NCBI RefSeq assembly: GCF_900215205.1
Contig: NZ_OBDY01000012.1
Location: forward strand, 204,869 to 268,868
From: Paractinoplanes atraurantiacus
GTDB lineage: Bacteria; Actinomycetota; Actinomycetes; Mycobacteriales; Micromonosporaceae
Length of the DNA stretch: 64,000 nucleotides
Reading direction: 5' to 3'
Position 1 is the stretch's first letter, and each line of letters starts with the position of its first letter. Below are positions 55,292 to 64,000 of the stretch, in pieces. Below the pieces are notes generated by a model. The model was not told the DNA's origin. It ran no database searches and saw only the letters and a program-made list of their open reading frames with translations. Made by a program: the position numbers and the translations under genes.

Positions 55292-58182
55292 CGAGTCAAG
55301 AGTGCCTCAAGCCGGCGATTGACCGCGGCCAGAGTGGCCCGGACCATCGCGTGCCGGTCGTCGCTGGTCACCACGGCCGACCCGGCCAGCTGCTCCACCC
55401 AGCCGCCGCACGACAGCAGAAGCACGACGACGGCGACCTGGGAGGCTCCGAACGGGACGGCGGCGGCATGCTCCACGAAGCACCGGGCCGGGCCCTCCGG
55501 GTGATCGGAGGCGGAGAGCAACTCGTCGACGGCGCCGGCGGTCGCCATGGCGCACAGGCGCAGCAGATAGCCGTCCACGGCCGGGCCGGTGGCCACACCG
55601 GACGCGGCGCGCGGGCCGACGGCCAGCTTGACCTCGACCGTGGCGTCGGCCCCAAAGGTGTTGACCTGGACATTCTCGATGACGACGCGGGGCCCGGGAT
55701 GCTCACCGGGGTAGAGCGGCCGGGGCGGCCCGCAGTCGACCTCGGCGCCCTCCAGGGTCTCGGAGCTCTCCGGCTTGGAGTGCTGCGCCGAAAGCTCGGC
55801 CCGCTGGGACTGCGACTCAGCCGGACGCGCCGGCGCCGAGGTGGTCGCGGCGTTCCGCCCGCCGGATCGCGCGGCCCAATCCGAGCGCGCCGCGTCCGGG
55901 CCTGCCCCCGCATCCGAGCGAGTCGCGTCCGAGCGCGCACCCGCATCTGAGCGAGTCGCGTCCGAGCGCGCACCCGCATCTGAGCGAGTCGCGTCCGAGC
56001 GCGCACCTGCATCTGAGCGAGTCGTGTCCGAGCGCCCACCCGCATCCGAGCGAGTCGCGTCCGAGCGCGCGCCCCGAGCCGAGCGGACCGCGTCGGGCCC
56101 CGCCCCAGAATCCGAGCGTGTCGCGTCCGAGCGTGATGCCGTCTCCGAGCGCGCCGCCGAGTCCGAACGCTCCAGGGTGTCGGGGCGGGTCAGCGAGTCG
56201 GGGCGCGCCGGCCCGGATGGAATGGAAGCGGCCGGCGGAACGGAGACGGGCGCCTGCGGCTGCGGCGGCGCTGAGGTGGGGGCGGAGAGGCCGCGAGCGG
56301 GAGACGTCGGCGCCGAGGACGAACCCAGGTCAGCGGAGGACCGGGCGGGAGACGTCGGCGCCACGGAAGCGCGGGAGGACGAACCCGAGTCAGCGGAAGA
56401 CCAGGCCGGAGAGGTAGGCGCACTCGAAGCACGCGAGGACGAAGCCGGATCGGTGGACGACCAGGCCGGAGAGGTAGGCGCACTCGAAGCACGCGAGGAC
56501 GAAGCCGGGTCGGCGGAAGACCGGGCGGGAGACGTCGGCGCCACGGAAGCGCGAGAGGACGAACCCGAGTCGGCAGAAGACCAGGCCGGGGAAGTCGGAG
56601 CCGAGGCGGAGTGGGCCGGGGAGACCGGGGTGGTGGAGGTCGCGGCCTGGGAGGTGGTCGGGGCGTGCGGGGCCGCGGGCACCTGTGGGCGGGCGCGAGG
56701 GACCAGTGCGGACGGTGAGACCGGCGCGGGGGCCGGGGACTCGGCCGGTGGCTGCTGGGCCGGCGTGGGCGGGGCGGGCGTGAGCGGGGCCGGCGTGGGC
56801 TGGCCCTCGCCCTGCATGGCGGCGTCCAGGCCCATGCGGTCTTGCAGCAGGCGGGCCACCTGGCGGCTGACCTCGGCCGGGTCGGCGCCCTCGGCCAGGT
56901 CGAGGCGCAGGCTGTGTGCGCCGGCCGGGGTGGAGCGCAGCGAGGCGTCCCGCACGCCCTCGACCTCACGGACGGCGGCGAGGATCGCTCGCACGTCGAA
57001 ACCCTCCTGGCGTTCCTCGACGGGCAGCACGTCACCGCGGCGCAGATGAGTGGCGATCCGCGCCAGCGCGGGCGTCTCGGCGGTGGGCTCCACCAATGGC
57101 GGCTCCGGAACCTGGGGCACGTCCGGCTGGGCCGGGACGCGCTGGGGCAGCCCTCGCGGGTCGGGCTCGCCGGAACGGTTGCCGAACCCGGCGAAGGGCG
57201 GCTCGTAGGCGGGCGGCTCGTAGGGCGCCGGGACGGGCGACTCATAGGACAGGCGGCGCGGGAAGCTCGACGGGTCGTACGCCGGGCGGGACGGCTCGGG
57301 CTCCTCGGCGGCGGCCTCGGGGCGGACCCGCTCGACCCGGGGAACGCCCTGGACCGGGGTGTTCAGGGCGTGCCGGGCCGGCTCGCCGCCCTCCCGCTCG
57401 GGGCGCCGGGCGTCGGGCGCGGCCGGGCGGACCATCGGCACGGCGGAGCGCTGCCGGGCGATCGAGGGCGGGGGCGGGGCGTCCGGCGTCTCGTCGAGGT
57501 CTCCCTCGTACGGATAAGGGGGTGCGCTGTTGGGTGTCGGCACGTCGAAGCGGCGCAGGGACATGAGCGGGTCGCCGGTGCGCAGGCCGGGCTCGCGGAT
57601 GTCGCCGGTGGTCATGCCGGGGTGGGCGGGCGCGCTGGTCTGCGCGGCGGGCGTCGGCGAGTTGGACAGGCTCTGCGGGCGGGTCTCGGACGACGGGACG
57701 GCCGGGTCGGACTGCGGGCCCCGGTGGGAGAGCAGGTCGCTGTAGCGGGGGCGGTTGTCCCAGCGCGGTGCGGGTGACTCGGGCGCCACGGAAGGGGGAA
57801 TCTCGCCGGTCCGGCCGGCGTCGAAGCTGGGCGGGGCGGAATCGAAGCCGGGCGGGGCGGAATCGAAGCCGGGCGGGGCGGGGTCGAAGCTGGGCGGGGT
57901 GGCGTCGACGAAGCCGGGCGGGGCGGGCGCGGGAGAGGGCGCGGGAACACTCGAAGCGGGGACGGCCGATGACGGAAATGCCGGATTGCGCGGGAACGCT
58001 CGGCTCTCGGCGGCGGGACGGCGCCACGCCGGCACCTCGGACTCCGGCTCGGCCGCGGGACCTTGATAGGACCAGGGGCTGTCGGCGGTCGCCCAGCCGT
58101 TCACCCTGGTGCGCTCACGCGACTCGCCACCGTCGCCGCCCTCCGCGGCTCCGGTGTCTCCGGAATGTCCTGTTTCATCCAC
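55288..58182 (-). CDS. Large low-complexity protein with degenerate repeats (964 aa)
   Basis: The product is 964 aa from ATG 58182. The N-terminal ~350 residues are Pro/Ala/Ser-rich with PSFD/PGFD-like repeats. A folded stretch lies around 395-470 (VREVEGVRDASLRSTPAGAH, then LDLAEGADPAEVSRQVARLL). Then come long Ser/Ala-Pro repeats (SSADSGSSSRASVAPTSPAR) and about ten ARSDATRSDAG units. A conserved C-terminal domain (about 810-964) ends with ...VRATLAAVNRRLEALLTR. No signal peptide. Function unknown; it is coupled to the hydrolase. Confidence 0.75.
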   Translation of the reverse strand: MDETGHSGDTGAAEGGDGGESRERTRVNGWATADSPWSYQGPAAEPESEVPAWRRPAAESRAFPRNPAFPSSAVPASSVPAPSPAPAPPGFVDATPPSFDPAPPGFDSAPPGFDSAPPSFDAGRTGEIPPSVAPESPAPRWDNRPRYSDLLSHRGPQSDPAVPSSETRPQSLSNSPTPAAQTSAPAHPGMTTGDIREPGLRTGDPLMSLRRFDVPTPNSAPPYPYEGDLDETPDAPPPPSIARQRSAVPMVRPAAPDARRPEREGGEPARHALNTPVQGVPRVERVRPEAAAEEPEPSRPAYDPSSFPRRLSYESPVPAPYEPPAYEPPFAGFGNRSGEPDPRGLPQRVPAQPDVPQVPEPPLVEPTAETPALARIATHLRRGDVLPVEERQEGFDVRAILAAVREVEGVRDASLRSTPAGAHSLRLDLAEGADPAEVSRQVARLLQDRMGLDAAMQGEGQPTPAPLTPAPPTPAQQPPAESPAPAPVSPSALVPRARPQVPAAPHAPTTSQAATSTTPVSPAHSASAPTSPAWSSADSGSSSRASVAPTSPARSSADPASSSRASSAPTSPAWSSTDPASSSRASSAPTSPAWSSADSGSSSRASVAPTSPARSSADLGSSSAPTSPARGLSAPTSAPPQPQAPVSVPPAASIPSGPARPDSLTRPDTLERSDSAARSETASRSDATRSDSGAGPDAVRSARGARSDATRSDAGGRSDTTRSDAGARSDATRSDAGARSDATRSDAGARSDATRSDAGAGPDAARSDWAARSGGRNAATTSAPARPAESQSQRAELSAQHSKPESSETLEGAEVDCGPPRPLYPGEHPGPRVVIENVQVNTFGADATVEVKLAVGPRAASGVATGPAVDGYLLRLCAMATAGAVDELLSASDHPEGPARCFVEHAAAVPFGASQVAVVVLLLSCGGWVEQLAGSAVVTSDDRHAMVRATLAAVNRRLEALLTR

Positions 58183-58325
58183 CGCGCGCTCCTCGCTCCG
58201 CCCCCGCTGAGGCTACCGTGTGGTTGCAGTGGCGATAAGTTGCAGCGGCGCGACAATTGCCCGACGACAGCATCACACGCCGATCCGGGCAATCCGAGCA
58301 GGCTCCCCCTGGAGGTTCGACAGAT

Positions 58326-58985
58326 ATGACCGCTGCATCCGGCGGGGCCCAGACGGCACGGCCGACCCGGCTGCCGCGCTCCGCGCGCCGTAAGCAGCTG
58401 CTGGCCGCCGCCCAGCAGGTCTTCGTGGCGCACGGCTACCACGCGGCCGCGATGGATGACATCGCGGAGAAGGCCGGCGTCTCCAAGCCTGTCCTCTACC
58501 AGCACTTCCCCGGCAAGCTGGAGCTCTACCTGGCGCTGCTGGACACGCACTGCGACGCGATAATCGCCAAGGTTCGTGACGCCATGCTCGCCACCGCCGA
58601 CAACAAGGAGCGGGTCAAGGGCGCCGTCCGGGCGTACTTCGACTTCATGGACCACGAGAGCGAGGCGTTCCGTCTCGTCTTCGAGTCCGACCTGCGCAAC
58701 GACGCCCAGGTGCGGCAGCGGGTCGAGCGGGTCGAGCAGGGCTGCATCGCGGCCGTCACCGACACGATCATCTCCGACACCAACCTCAGCAGCGACCAGG
58801 CCGAGCTGCTCGCCTCGGGCCTGGTCGGCGCGGCCGGGCAGTCGGCCCAGTTCTGGCTGGCGAACGGCCGGCGTACGCCCAAAGCTGAAGCCGAAGCGCT
58901 CGTAGCTGCGCTGATCTGGCGCGGGATCGCCAGCTTCCCGCTACAGGGCGGCACATCGGGGGGCGCGGCGTCGGAAATCGGATAG
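58326..58985 (+). CDS. TetR-family regulator
   Basis: The product is 219 aa from ATG 58326; GGAGG lies 10 nt upstream. The DNA-binding helix (AMDDIAEKAGVSKPVLYQHF) is clear. It is the regulator adjacent to DUF3107 in actinobacteria, where it has been proposed to sense lipid or quinone signals; here the target is not known. Confidence 0.92.
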   Translation: MTAASGGAQTARPTRLPRSARRKQLLAAAQQVFVAHGYHAAAMDDIAEKAGVSKPVLYQHFPGKLELYLALLDTHCDAIIAKVRDAMLATADNKERVKGAVRAYFDFMDHESEAFRLVFESDLRNDAQVRQRVERVEQGCIAAVTDTIISDTNLSSDQAELLASGLVGAAGQSAQFWLANGRRTPKAEAEALVAALIWRGIASFPLQGGTSGGAASEIG

Positions 58986-59022
58986 CCTTGCCAGCGGTAG
59001 ACCCGCGAAAAGGGAGGGCCCC

Positions 59023-59247
59023 GTGGAGGTCAAGATCGGCGTGCAGCACACGCCGCGTGAGCTGGTGCTCGAGAGCGCGCAGACCCCGGCGGAGGTCGAG
59101 CAGGCCGTGACCGAGGCGATGGCCAAGGACAGCGTCCTGTCGCTCACAGATGAAAAGGGCCGCAAGGTGATCATTCCGATCGCCAAGGTGGCGTACGTGG
59201 AGATCGCCGAGTCGAGCAACCGTCCGTTCGGCTTCACCACGCGCTGA
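59023..59247 (+). CDS. DUF3107 protein
   Basis: The product is 74 aa from GTG 59023, GGGAGG 7 nt upstream. A small actinobacterial ATP-binding-type domain (VKIGVQHTPRELVLESAQT, then KVIIPIAKVAYVEI). No reaction is known. The order TetR-DUF3107-helicase is conserved in actinobacteria. Confidence 0.88.
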   Translation: MEVKIGVQHTPRELVLESAQTPAEVEQAVTEAMAKDSVLSLTDEKGRKVIIPIAKVAYVEIAESSNRPFGFTTR

Positions 59248-59275
59248 GATCCGCTCGCTGGATTCGCTTCAGCAC

Positions 59276-59315
59276 CGCCGAGGGCGCCCCTTCATCGCAG
59301 GGGGCGCCCTCGGCG
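59276..59315 (+). terminator. Rho-independent-type hairpin after DUF3107
   Basis: CGCCGAGGGCGCCCC (59276-59290) pairs perfectly with GGGGCGCCCTCGGCG (59301-59315) around a 10-nt loop. It ends the DUF3107 unit and isolates the helicase gene. Confidence 0.75.
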
Positions 59316-59502
59316 TATATCCGCTCTGAGGTGCACGATCGTGTAGTCAGGTAGAATGGCGAAGTTGCCGTCGACGTCGATCTCCTCCGATCGCCGCGGC
59401 CAACGCGCGCGCGGCCCGCTTTTCCAGCGTGTGGCCCGCGCCCTACCCATACCGCGCCCCAGACTTCCACGGGCGCACCACGAGAGGCACCCGTAAAACT
59501 TC
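59316..59502 (+). promoter_or_regulatory. Long leader region of the DEAD-box helicase
   Basis: These 187 bp contain no gene but hold A/T-rich bases (59330-59365) that may be the promoter and a long untranslated leader with several short hairpin-forming stretches. Cold-shock helicases often have such leaders, so post-transcriptional control is possible. Confidence 0.3.
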
Positions 59503-61470
<1,968 letters not shown>

Positions 61471-61493
61471 CCCCGTACACCCCAATGGTCTTG

Positions 61494-61520
61494 GAGCCCC
61501 GTCACCTAGTGGCGGGGCTC
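61494..61520. terminator. Bidirectional hairpin between helicase and DUF2470
   Basis: GAGCCCCG (61494-61501) pairs with CGGGGCTC (61513-61520) over an 11-nt loop. It lies between convergent genes, overlapping the DUF2470 stop (61506). Confidence 0.7.
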
Positions 61521-61805
61521 TTCGCCTAAAGCGGCACAGGCGTCGCGGTACATCCGAACCGCCTCGGCGCGCACCTGGCGGCGCTCGGTGAGGTGCTCCG
61601 AGAACCGGATGCGCACCGGCACCTCGATGCCGTCGACCACCGCGGCGAACTCCATCGCGTCGGCGTCCAGGCCAGACACCCGCGCCGCCGTCGCCGACGG
61701 CATGCCGCCGAGCGCGCGCACGATCAGCACGTTGTCGTCGGCGTGGTCGCCGTTCATGTGCCGGGCGATCTGCTCCACGACCTCGGGCGTGAACGGATCC
61801 GTCAT
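61506..61805 (-). CDS. DUF2470 protein (HugZ C-terminal-like)
   Basis: The product is 99 aa from ATG 61805. MNGDHADDNVLIVRALGG is the DUF2470 pattern also found at the C-terminus of heme-utilising HugZ-type proteins. It starts 1 nt after the heme oxygenase stop, so the two are an operon and it probably assists heme degradation. Confidence 0.88.
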   Translation of the reverse strand: MTDPFTPEVVEQIARHMNGDHADDNVLIVRALGGMPSATAARVSGLDADAMEFAAVVDGIEVPVRIRFSEHLTERRQVRAEAVRMYRDACAALGEEPRH

Positions 61806-61806
61806 G

Positions 61807-62466
61807 TCAGCTCCATTTGTGATGCAGCTCGGTGAGCACGCCGATGTTGAGGCGGTACGCCTCGGCGACCTCCGCGATGAACTCGTTCTGCTGCGGGTAC
61901 GACCACGGCACGCCGTCGAGCAGGCCGCGGTAGTGCGCCTTGAACGAGGCCGGTTCGACGCCGGCGAAGTGGAAGAACCGGTGCCCGTCGGGGCTCGGCA
62001 GGCCGTACGCCCGGGCGATCGCCGGTCCCAGGTATTGCCCGCCGGAGAGATCGCCGATGTAGCGGGTGTACTGATGCGCGACGAAGCCCGTGGCGGCGCG
62101 GAAGGCCACGTCACGCAACCGCGTGCAATAGACCGTCGTGGCCGGCAGCGCGGTCGCCTGGTCGAGCCAGTTCGCCCCGTACAGGAAACGCAGGTCGGCT
62201 TCGAGCGACGGCAGGCGCCGCAGCTCGGGGAAGAGGAAGGTGGCGACGACCGGATCGTCGGCCATGGTCGTCGCGGCCGACTCCAGCGCCTCGTAGACGA
62301 ACCAGTGCTGCGCGGTCAGATCGGCGTAGGCCTCCCAGCCGAGCCGGCCGGCCGCGAGGGCGTCGAGGAAGCCGCTGCGCTGGGCGGCGTCATGCCAGGC
62401 ACTGGTGCCGCGGCGCACGCGGACGGAGAGCCGGTCGGCCCCGGGCGGGTCGGCCATCAACGACAT
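61807..62466 (-). CDS. hmuO: Heme oxygenase (biliverdin-producing)
   Basis: The product is 219 aa from ATG 62466. Proximal heme ligand His25 (AWHDAAQ) and the distal helix GDLSGGQ (138-144) mark the HO-1 fold. It opens heme to biliverdin, CO and Fe2+. Partner DUF2470 is downstream; no obvious Fur/DtxR site was picked out upstream. Another ATG at 62457 is possible. Confidence 0.94.
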   Translation of the reverse strand: MSLMADPPGADRLSVRVRRGTSAWHDAAQRSGFLDALAAGRLGWEAYADLTAQHWFVYEALESAATTMADDPVVATFLFPELRRLPSLEADLRFLYGANWLDQATALPATTVYCTRLRDVAFRAATGFVAHQYTRYIGDLSGGQYLGPAIARAYGLPSPDGHRFFHFAGVEPASFKAHYRGLLDGVPWSYPQQNEFIAEVAEAYRLNIGVLTELHHKWS

Positions 62467-62530
62467 CGACGTGGCACCTCGCTTCTCGCGCCGACAGCGT
62501 AGCTTTTCCGCTCCGAGGCATCATTGAGGG

Positions 62531-63661
62531 ATGCCCTCATCGCTCGACGACGCCCTGGCCGAGGTCCGGGACATGATCCTTGCTCCCGGTCTCACCCGTG
62601 CGGTGGCGGCGGGCAAGCGTCGTGGTCACACCCCTTCCATCGTTCGTGCCGAGGTACGGCCGGTGACGCTCAAGGCCGGACCGAAGTTGCAGATCGTCAC
62701 CAACGACGGTTCCCGGCCGTTCACCCGCAACGTCGATCCCGGCTCGCCGGTCATCGACGAGCTGCTCGCGGAGCCGTTCGGCAACTGGCACGTCGAGTCG
62801 GCGACGGGCACGCTGCAACTGCGTGTCACCAAAAAGGGTGACGCTCAGCTGCATCGGTCGGCCGCGGTCGTGGCTCCGGCGGCCGGCGATCACGACCGGG
62901 CCAAGCAGTGGCTGCTCGATCCGGGCGACCCGCTCTTCAAGGTCATCGGCGGCAACGCGGCCAAGCGCCGCCAGGTCGACGCGTTCCTGAGGTCCCTGGC
63001 CGCCTCACTGCCGGCCGAGCTGCCGTCGCCGCTGCGCGTCGTCGACCTGGGCTGCGGAAACGCTTATCTGACGTTCGCCGCCTACCGCTATCTGGCCGGC
63101 CGGGGCGTGAAGGTCCAGGTCGTCGGGGTCGATGTCCGGGAGGATCAGCGCGTACGCAACACCGAGGTGGCCGCCGAGCTGGGGTGCGCCGAGGATGTGA
63201 CGTTCGTGGCGGGCACGATCGAGGACGCGCGGGTGCCGTTCGACCCCGATCTGGTGCTGGCGTTGCACGCCTGTGACACGGCCACCGATCAGGCGCTGGC
63301 CCGGGCCGTGGACTGGAACGCCGAATGGGTGCTGGCGGCGCCGTGCTGCCACCACGACATCGCGGCACAGCTGAAGGGACGCCCGGCGCCGGCACCGTTC
63401 GGCGAGCTGACCAGGCACGCGATCATGCGCGAGCGGTTCGCCGACGTGCTGACCGACTCGCTGCGGGCCGGCCTGTTGCGGCTGCGCGGCTACAAGGTCG
63501 AGGTGGTCGAGTTCATCGACTCGGCTCACACGCCGCGCAACCTGCTGCTGCGCGCCCGGAAGACCACGACTCCGCCCACCGACGCGCAGCGGGCGGAGTA
63601 CGAGGCACTGACGACCCAGTGGGGCGTAACGCCGGCGCTGGAGAAGATGCTCGCCGGCTAG
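62531..63661 (+). CDS. Class I SAM methyltransferase (METTL25-like)
   Basis: The product is 376 aa. The Rossmann motif is VVDLGCGNAYLTFAAYRYL (about 176-194). Later APCCHHDI, and a basic C-terminus. This actinobacterial family resembles METTL25/RRNAD1-type proteins. The substrate, probably RNA or protein, is unknown. Its TAG stop (63659-63661) overlaps the left end of the MITE-like element. Confidence 0.88.
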   Translation: MPSSLDDALAEVRDMILAPGLTRAVAAGKRRGHTPSIVRAEVRPVTLKAGPKLQIVTNDGSRPFTRNVDPGSPVIDELLAEPFGNWHVESATGTLQLRVTKKGDAQLHRSAAVVAPAAGDHDRAKQWLLDPGDPLFKVIGGNAAKRRQVDAFLRSLAASLPAELPSPLRVVDLGCGNAYLTFAAYRYLAGRGVKVQVVGVDVREDQRVRNTEVAAELGCAEDVTFVAGTIEDARVPFDPDLVLALHACDTATDQALARAVDWNAEWVLAAPCCHHDIAAQLKGRPAPAPFGELTRHAIMRERFADVLTDSLRAGLLRLRGYKVEVVEFIDSAHTPRNLLLRARKTTTPPTDAQRAEYEALTTQWGVTPALEKMLAG

Positions 63662-63823
63662 GGCCTGTCCTGCCGATCAAGCGAGTGCGAGGCGAGGTCC
63701 AGGTGGTGGCTGGCGTCGGGCGCGGCGCGCCGGCATCCCGGTGCTGGATGTCGGTGTGTCGCGGCTGCCGTCAGCCGCCACCTGGGCCACGCCGCAGCCC
63801 CGCTTGATCGGCAGGACAGGCCC
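63661..63823. mobile_element. MITE-like element with 23-bp perfect terminal inverted repeats
   Basis: The left end, GGGCCTGTCCTGCCGATCAA (63661 onward), and the right end, which ends at 63823, are exact inverted complements over 23 bp (26 bp, 63658-63683 with 63801-63826, counting flanking CTA/TAG). The TA flanks look like a target duplication. The 163-bp interior has no gene. The ends resemble those of IS5-type actinobacterial elements (from memory). It probably moves with a transposase from elsewhere. Confidence 0.8.
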
Positions 63824-63859
63824 TAGCTTGATTTTTAACCGGTGCGGCGTGGGCGGGGA

Positions 63860-64000
63860 GTGGTTGATTTCTTCGGTTTTTTGTTGCTGTTGGCGGGTTT
63901 CGTGCTGGTGACGGTGTGGACGTCGTGGCGGGTCGTGGGGTGGGTGTTGCGGCGGCCGGGTGGCCGTCCGGGTCCTGGCTGGGAGGGTTTCGGCGCGGCG
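63860..64000 (+). CDS. Membrane protein, 3' part missing
   Basis: The frame from GTG 63860 is open to the window edge (47 codons). It begins with a hydrophobic helix (VVDFFGFLLLLAGFVLVTVW) and then basic residues (RRPGGRPGPG). A GGGCGGGG ribosome-like stretch precedes the start. Too little is visible for a family. Confidence 0.45.
   Translation, partial: MVDFFGFLLLLAGFVLVTVWTSWRVVGWVLRRPGGRPGPGWEGFGAA

Noticed and set aside
55900..56100. Regular repeats that could be a CRISPR or VNTR of a non-coding kind
   Set aside because: They stay in frame and encode the ARSDATRSDAG repeats of the 964-aa protein.

Overview
The window looks like a chromosomal segment of a high-G+C filamentous actinobacterium, most likely Micromonosporaceae (Actinoplanes-like). 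This rests on the strong G/C third-position bias, frequent GTG starts, ATGA/GTGA/TGATG gene overlaps, and the families present (DUF1707, DUF3107, DUF3152, DUF2637, DUF6284, MoeZ, actinobacterial ArsM). The genus is an inference. All assignments come from reading the sequence and recognising families; no database search was run.

Bases 1-3640 are host backbone: a truncated membrane GGDEF/GAF-type protein with a 48-residue secreted or membrane peptide just upstream, a sulfurtransferase and a YajQ-type protein. A tRNA-Tyr gene (3645-3725) follows. Its 3' end is the attachment site of an 11.7-kb integrated element bounded by 58-bp direct repeats (3672-3729 and 15288-15345). The element is an actinomycete integrative and conjugative element (AICE). 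It carries integrase and excisionase, a RecA-like ATPase plus primase-polymerase replication pair, small zinc-ribbon proteins, a palindrome cluster, an FtsK/TraB-type DNA translocase, small spread-type proteins, a GntR regulator with three operator-like palindromes, and a coupled family-2 glycosyltransferase as cargo.

Beyond the right junction is a scarred region: two truncated genes next to attR (one MerR), then an arsenic set (arsM divergent from arsR-aquaporin-arsC) with a partial arsR duplicate, a DUF4396 gene behind a CsoR-like operator, and a broken methyltransferase. From 19.5 to 27.8 kb are a DUF1707 protein, an OafA-type acyltransferase, a luciferase-like oxidoreductase, GNAT and MOSC proteins, two decayed genes, an MFS transporter and HtpX.

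Bases 27.8-39.3 kb hold a partial complex I cluster on the minus strand (nuoB, C, H, I, J, K, L, M, N) with no nuoA, D, E, F or G. It is interrupted by a DUF2252 gene between nuoB and nuoC and by two degenerate Uma2 genes, on the other strand, between nuoH and nuoI. From 39.3 to 49.1 kb come a PLP decarboxylase, an MFS/GPH transporter, a gamma-glutamyltransferase, an epimerase divergent from its TetR regulator, a methyltransferase, an alkyltransferase-like protein, and proB-proA.

Bases 49.1-51 kb hold an IS30 remnant, a duplicated gene end and two secreted proteins, one with a Ser-Pro-Glu-Pro repeat tail. The remainder is backbone: a prenyltransferase-repeat protein, moeZ, a DUF3152 metalloprotease-like protein, an alpha/beta hydrolase, a 964-aa low-complexity protein, TetR, DUF3107, a DEAD-box helicase, DUF2470 plus heme oxygenase, a methyltransferase, and a 163-bp MITE-like element with perfect terminal inverted repeats.
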